NCBI RefSeq assembly: GCF_020804225.1 | Contig: NZ_WJBI01000004.1 | Coordinates: forward strand, 288,728-330,363 | Origin: Methanosarcina sp. DH2 | GTDB taxonomy: Archaea > Halobacteriota > Methanosarcinia > Methanosarcinales > Methanosarcinaceae | Reading direction: 5' to 3' | Length of the DNA: 41,636 nt | In this document: positions 38,033 through 41,636 of the stretch, in pieces | How positions within the stretch are numbered: position 1 is the first letter of the stretch | How the letters are laid out: each line of letters begins with the position of its first letter | Made by a program: the position numbers and the translations under genes | Notes under the pieces: generated by a model | Told to the model about the DNA's origin: nothing | Seen by the model: only the letters and a program-made list of their open reading frames with translations | Database searches by the model: none

Positions 38033-38764
38033 ATTCTATCCTTAAAAAACCTGATATTGAGCCGTGATGGGAAGAAAATTCTGCGTGGAATCAACCTTGA
38101 GGTAGGGGACCGTGAAATCCACAGTATCATCGGCGCAAACGGTGCAGGAAAAAGTACACTTGCATATACCCTGATGGGGCTCCAGGGTTATGAACATGAA
38201 GAGGGCAGCATCATTTTTAACGGGGAAGATGTTGCAGTACTTTCGATAACCGAACGTGCAAAAAAAGGCATAACTCTTGCCTGGCAGGAACCCGCCCGCT
38301 TTGAGGGGCTGAAGGTAAGGGACTACCTCGCAATCGGGGCAAGAGGCAATGGAGGCATCACGGAAGAAGAGATAAAGGAAGCCCTCAGAAAAGTCGACCT
38401 GAAGCCTGAAAAATACCTTTCCAGAGAAGTAGGCGAGGCATTGAGCGGGGGCGAAAGGAAGCGGATTGAGCTTGCCTCCATCATTACCATGAAGCCGAAA
38501 CTTGCAATCCTTGATGAGCCGGACTCCGGAATTGACGTTGTTTCCTTAAAAGAAATTGTCTCCCTGATCCGGACGCTTAAAGAAAACGGCTCGTCAGTGC
38601 TCGTTATTACGCACAGGGAAGAAATTGCAGCTGCCTCGGATAAAGCGTCCCTGATGTGCGAAGGGGTAATCCTCAGGAGCGGAGACCCCCTGGAGATAAG
38701 CGAATTTTTCAAAAACAGATGCATACCCTGTGACAACCGGGTATCTCCCCCAAAGGTGGTCTGA
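38033..38764 (+). CDS. sufC: Fe-S assembly ATPase SufC (SmsC-like), probable ATT start
   Basis: An ABC-type ATPase that drives the SufB scaffold. About 243 aa: Walker A GANGAGKST, Q-loop LAWQEPAR, signature LSGGERKR, Walker B LAILDEPDSGID and switch His VITHREE. The SD-like GAGGTG is at 38021-38026. Six nt later comes ATT at 38033, giving (M)LSLKNLILSRDGKKILRG, the typical SufC N-terminus. Canonical starts lie at TTG 38015 and GTG 38024, but the first has no ribosome-binding site and the second is inside GAGGTG. The gene begins only 21 nt after cobY and is followed at once by a SufB/D protein. There is no sufS, sufU or sufE, so it is a minimal SufBC pair. Confidence 0.92.
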   Translation: MLSLKNLILSRDGKKILRGINLEVGDREIHSIIGANGAGKSTLAYTLMGLQGYEHEEGSIIFNGEDVAVLSITERAKKGITLAWQEPARFEGLKVRDYLAIGARGNGGITEEEIKEALRKVDLKPEKYLSREVGEALSGGERKRIELASIITMKPKLAILDEPDSGIDVVSLKEIVSLIRTLKENGSSVLVITHREEIAAASDKASLMCEGVILRSGDPLEISEFFKNRCIPCDNRVSPPKVV

Positions 38765-38767
38765 AAA

Positions 38768-39730
38768 ATGGCTCAGATTACATTAAATGCACTTTCCAGA
38801 GAAACGGAAGACATAACTGCAGCTTACACAGCAGCCGGAGGAGATGCTGCAGTCCTGCATAACCATGGGCTCGCAAGCCTTGTGGTAAGCGGGAACAAAG
38901 TTCTCAGCGCAAATGGGACCGAAGGCATAGTGCTTGAGAAGAAAGAGACCGAATACGGCGTGGACATCAAAATGACCATCAAAAAAGGTTATAAGATCCC
39001 CCTGCCTGTCCACCTTTGCTTCGGGCTTGTCCCTAAAGACGGAATCCAGGAAATCAAAATGGACTTCGTAGCCGAAGAAGACTCGGCTGTAGAACTTATC
39101 GCCCACTGTACTTTCCCGAATGCTGAAAAAGTTATCCATAAAATGGATGCCGAGATGGTTATCGGAAAGAACGCGTCTCTGAAATACACAGAGACTCATT
39201 TCCACGGCCCATATGGCGGAATTCAGGTGCTCCCGAAAGCCCATATAAAGATAGAAGAAGGAGGTAGCTACTACACAAACTTTTCTCTCATTTCCGGGAG
39301 AGTTGGGTATCTGGAATTCGATTACAGTGTTGATGCCGAAAAAGATTCGATCTGCGAGATGGTCACCAAGGTCTACGGAAAAGCGGACGATAAAATAAAA
39401 ATTCTCGAAAGGATCTCTCTTAACGGAGAAAATGCCCGCAGCGTAATTAAAAGCCGGCTTGCAATAACCGATAACGCAGAATCCATGTTCAGAGGAATCA
39501 CCGAAGGTCACGCCCCGAGAGCGCGCGGACATGTTGACTGTATGGAAGTTATCCAGGGTAATGCAAAAGCTGAAGCCGTACCGATTGTCCGTGTAGACAA
39601 CCCTCTTGCCAAGGTTACACATGAAGCTGCAATCGGCTGCGTGGACAAAAAGGAAGTCGAAACCCTTATGGCCCGCGGTCTTGAAGAAGACGATGCAATA
39701 GATATCATAGTAAAAGGAATGCTGGCTTAA
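38768..39730 (+). CDS. sufB: Minimal SufB/SufD-family scaffold protein (SmsB-like)
   Basis: The 320-aa protein is much shorter than bacterial SufB (about 480) or SufD (about 420). It has the right-handed beta-helix core and the C-terminal signature RSVIKSRLAITDNAESMFRG, GHVDCMEVIQGNAKAEAVP, HEAAIGCVDKKEVETLMARG. Methanogens encode such two-gene SufCB systems (also called SMS), thought to be the ancestral form of SUF. ATG at 38768, 3 nt after the sufC stop. A 319-codon antisense frame across it is a shadow. Confidence 0.92.
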   Translation: MAQITLNALSRETEDITAAYTAAGGDAAVLHNHGLASLVVSGNKVLSANGTEGIVLEKKETEYGVDIKMTIKKGYKIPLPVHLCFGLVPKDGIQEIKMDFVAEEDSAVELIAHCTFPNAEKVIHKMDAEMVIGKNASLKYTETHFHGPYGGIQVLPKAHIKIEEGGSYYTNFSLISGRVGYLEFDYSVDAEKDSICEMVTKVYGKADDKIKILERISLNGENARSVIKSRLAITDNAESMFRGITEGHAPRARGHVDCMEVIQGNAKAEAVPIVRVDNPLAKVTHEAAIGCVDKKEVETLMARGLEEDDAIDIIVKGMLA

Positions 39731-39848
39731 ATTTGCCTTCATCCCTTATTTATCTGAATCCGGCATCCTATAAACTGGAGTTTTCAGCCAATCAACAGCA
39801 GTTTATCAGGAAAACTTAGAGATCACAACATAGATGGAGGTGGAAGGT

Positions 39849-40214
39849 ATGAGTGGTGAAATAATCATCCTTGATAAAAAGTATTCGGAAAGAAACCTGC
39901 AGCTAATTACCGGAAAAAAGGATATACGTTCGCATACGATTGATATCCCCGAAGAAATGTTGCTTTTAAGTGAAGTAATTGAAGACCCCAGAAAACTTCC
40001 TTACCTGCTGGAAACCTTTCATACTGCGCAGATAAAGAATGAAAAAGCTTTTCATTTTGCCCTGCTCAGAGTCCAGGTAGATTCGGATATAAGGATGCAT
40101 GAAGACATCCAGAGATATCAGCAGAGAAAATACGTAGCCGAAACCCTTGAGAAGCTGCTCTACGGGGAACTTATGCTCTCAGTCGAAGAGAACTCGGGGC
40201 TTGAGGACGACTGA
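39849..40214 (+). CDS. Conserved-looking small protein of unknown function
   Basis: A 121-aa soluble, mostly helical and charged protein with segments IIILDKKYSERNLQLITGKK and HTIDIPEEMLLLSEVIEDPR. Its C-terminal helix contains EDIQRYQQRKYVAETLEKLL. No cysteines and no membrane segment. ATG at 39849 is preceded by an extended GGAGGTGGAAGGT, one of the strongest ribosome-binding sites in the window, which argues for real expression. No family recognised. It is co-directional with suf and with mtbC but separated from both by non-coding DNA. Confidence 0.65.
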   Translation: MSGEIIILDKKYSERNLQLITGKKDIRSHTIDIPEEMLLLSEVIEDPRKLPYLLETFHTAQIKNEKAFHFALLRVQVDSDIRMHEDIQRYQQRKYVAETLEKLLYGELMLSVEENSGLEDD

Positions 40215-40770
40215 GCTATCTGGAGGCAAATCATATTCCTTTAATAATTATTACAGTCTTCGTGCTGCTCACGCTATCATGTATCCAGCAGACATAGACG
40301 CTTTTCAGAATTCATTTCTATCCAGAACTGGTATGTTTTATCTAAACTCTCGATTTTTTACTTTCTACTAGAAGAAGTGTCTTCCTGTAACCAGGGCTGA
40401 AAATTAAGGAAAAAACACTTTCTTTTTTATATCTTTTTTATATCTTTTTTATATCCTGAACTTTCTGTTAGTCCCGTTACCACGGTATGGGAAAATTTTG
40501 ATTATTAGAAAAAATAAACCGATTTTAATAATTTTCGAATGATATTAATATATTTATTTAAAATATATTGAATAGGGTGAGTCAACCCGGAAAACAAACA
40601 CCTCACAGCTCTCCGCGGGAATTTCTGCAGTGAGAAGCAAGTTGAATTTTTCCGAAAATTCATTTTCCCTAAAAAAGGTTTTTACTTTTTAAAAAGTAGA
40701 GACAGGGATTTCTTTCAGTTTGAAGTATTTTTCCGGTTCTCTTACACGACTTTGAAAATGGGGGTTGAGA
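40215..40770 (+). promoter_or_regulatory. mtbC upstream region with probable long leader
   Basis: About 555 bp without a supported gene. AT-rich TATA-like DNA (TATTAATATATTTATTT, about 40544-40560) could place transcription starts near 40585. That would leave an untranslated leader of about 180 nt; long leaders are common for Methanosarcina methylotrophic genes. Ends in GGGGG at 40760-40764 before mtbC ATG. Confidence 0.45.
40422..40454. repeat. Three tandem 11-bp repeats CTTTTTTATAT upstream of mtbC
   Basis: Exact copies at 40422, 40433 and 40444. Each includes a TATA-like TTTTATAT, and the 11-bp period keeps them on the same face of the helix. Confidence 0.75.
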
Positions 40771-41421
40771 ATGGCAAGCAAAGAAGAACTGATACAGGAA
40801 CTTTCGGATGCAATAATTTCCTGTAAAAAGGACAGAGTGATTGCAGCCGTAGAAAAGGCAAAAGAAGTGATGGAGCCTGCAGAAATAATTGACAAAGGGC
40901 TTGCTGCCGGCATGAATCAGGTAGGGACTCTTTTTGAAAGGGGAAAACTTTTCCTGCCGCATGTAATGATGGCTGCCGATGCAATGACTGCCGGAGTCAA
41001 GATCCTTGAAGCTGATCTGCCTGCAGGGGCTGAGACAAAGAAACTTGGGGTTATCGTAAACGGGACCGTTGAAGGGGATGTGCACGATATTGGCAAGTCT
41101 ATCGTCTCAACCATGCTTCAGTCAGCTGGTTTTGAAGTCCACGACATAGGCAGAGATGTTCCTATAAAGAACTTTGTTGAGAAGGCAAAGGAGGTCAATG
41201 CGAATATGATCGGACTTTCAGCTCTCATGACCACCACAATGCAGGGGCAGAGAGAAGTTATTGAACTTCTCAAAGAAGAAGGAATGAGGGAGAGAGTAAA
41301 GGTTATGGTAGGGGGTGCCCCTGCAACCCAGGCCTGGGCTGACAAAATCGGGGCTGACTGTTACGCTGAAAATGCAAGTGAAGCTGTAGCAAAAGCAAAA
41401 GAACTGCTCCTGGGGAAGTGA
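40771..41421 (+). CDS. mtbC: Dimethylamine corrinoid protein MtbC
   Basis: Carries the methyl group from MtbB to MtbA in dimethylamine methanogenesis. The 216-aa protein has an N-terminal four-helix cap (MASKEELIQELSDAIIS). Its B12-binding Rossmann domain has the base-off motif GTVEGDVHDIGKSIVSTML (the His ligates cobalt), then SALMTTTMQGQ and VMVGGAPATQAWADKIGADC. The sequence fits MtbC better than MtmC or MttC. ATG at 40771 is used, with GGGGG 6-7 nt upstream. It is followed by mtbB 6 nt later. Its cofactor is the cobamide made by the cob genes upstream. Confidence 0.95.
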   Translation: MASKEELIQELSDAIISCKKDRVIAAVEKAKEVMEPAEIIDKGLAAGMNQVGTLFERGKLFLPHVMMAADAMTAGVKILEADLPAGAETKKLGVIVNGTVEGDVHDIGKSIVSTMLQSAGFEVHDIGRDVPIKNFVEKAKEVNANMIGLSALMTTTMQGQREVIELLKEEGMRERVKVMVGGAPATQAWADKIGADCYAENASEAVAKAKELLLGK

Positions 41422-41427
41422 AAAGAT

Positions 41428-41636
41428 ATGGCAACTGAATATGCTTTGAGAATGGGAGACGGGAAACGTATCTTCCTTACGAAAGAAAAGATCATGGAGG
41501 AGCTTGAGGCAGGTGTGGCAAATGCCGCCGACCTCGGTGAGATCTCCGGTCTGAGTGCCGATGAAGTCGACAAGCTTGCAGAAATCCTTATGATGCCCGG
41601 AAAGGCAGTCAGTGTGGAACACGGCATGGAAGTGCC
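41428..41636 (+). CDS. mtbB: Dimethylamine methyltransferase MtbB, 5' part (runs off window)
   Basis: The first 69 codons start [20 protein letters not shown] and continue [15 protein letters not shown] and [20 protein letters not shown], matching MtbB. The full gene contains an in-frame UAG read as pyrrolysine, in the part beyond the window, so automated calls may split it. Demethylates dimethylamine and methylates MtbC. Confidence 0.93.
   Translation, partial: MATEYALRMGDGKRIFLTKEKIMEELEAGVANAADLGEISGLSADEVDKLAEILMMPGKAVSVEHGMEV

Noticed and set aside
38783-39742. 319-codon minus-strand ORF across sufB
   Set aside because: Full antisense overlap with a confidently identified gene, no ribosome-binding site, no family resemblance.

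Overview
The window is archaeal and almost certainly from Methanosarcina. It carries the dimethylamine methyltransferase pair mtbC-mtbB, an archaeal-type S-adenosylmethionine synthetase, a UbiA-type ether-lipid prenyltransferase, archaeal ribosomal protein uS15, deoxyhypusine synthase, an MCM helicase, the CobY/CobZ versions of cobamide synthesis and a surface protein with a PGF-pre-PGF-like domain. Intergenic DNA is long and AT-rich, as is usual in that genus. No tRNA, rRNA or CRISPR array was found.

Region 1 (1-7.6 kb) is accessory DNA. The left edge holds hairpin-rich DNA resembling the end of an IS200/IS605-type element. Next comes a dead tyrosine integrase interrupted by a short element with terminal inverted repeats. 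From about 1.66 to 7.56 kb lies what looks like a compact integrated replicon. Five tightly coupled minus-strand genes run AbrB-like regulator, 43-aa ORF, 66-aa Cys-rich protein, ribbon-helix-helix/coiled-coil protein, MCM helicase. A divergent unknown protein with a possible winged helix and a tyrosine integrase complete it. A nested palindrome sits beyond the MCM gene, and inverted and tandem repeats lie beside the integrase.

Region 2 (7.6-17.1 kb) is housekeeping: dys-pyrF (translationally coupled), a FetAB-like ABC pair, a thioredoxin, a zinc-ribbon protein, the protein-only RNase P homologue HARP, S-adenosylmethionine synthetase behind a six-copy 16-bp repeat, and ubiA.

Region 3 (17.8-27 kb) has a surface protein with 32 DSDQG/DSDSG-type pentapeptides, the de novo NAD genes nadA, nadX and nadC, and an iron-siderophore/corrinoid type ABC importer.

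Region 4 (27.2-32.8 kb) has rps15, four clustered genes for single-pass pilin-like proteins of unknown function, and hisS.

Region 5 (33.2-41.6 kb) is a long co-directional run. It holds cobamide nucleotide-loop assembly genes (cobD with a Cys-rich tail, cbiB, cobZ, cobS, cobY), a minimal two-gene SUF system, a small unknown protein and mtbC-mtbB. The cobamide made by the first set is the cofactor of the last.

A recurring oddity is that three genes with good Shine-Dalgarno sequences appear to start at near-cognate codons: nadX (ATA), sufC (ATT) and the pilin-like gene ending at 30588 (ACG). The best candidates for something undescribed are the MCM-bearing element and the four-gene pilin-like cluster.
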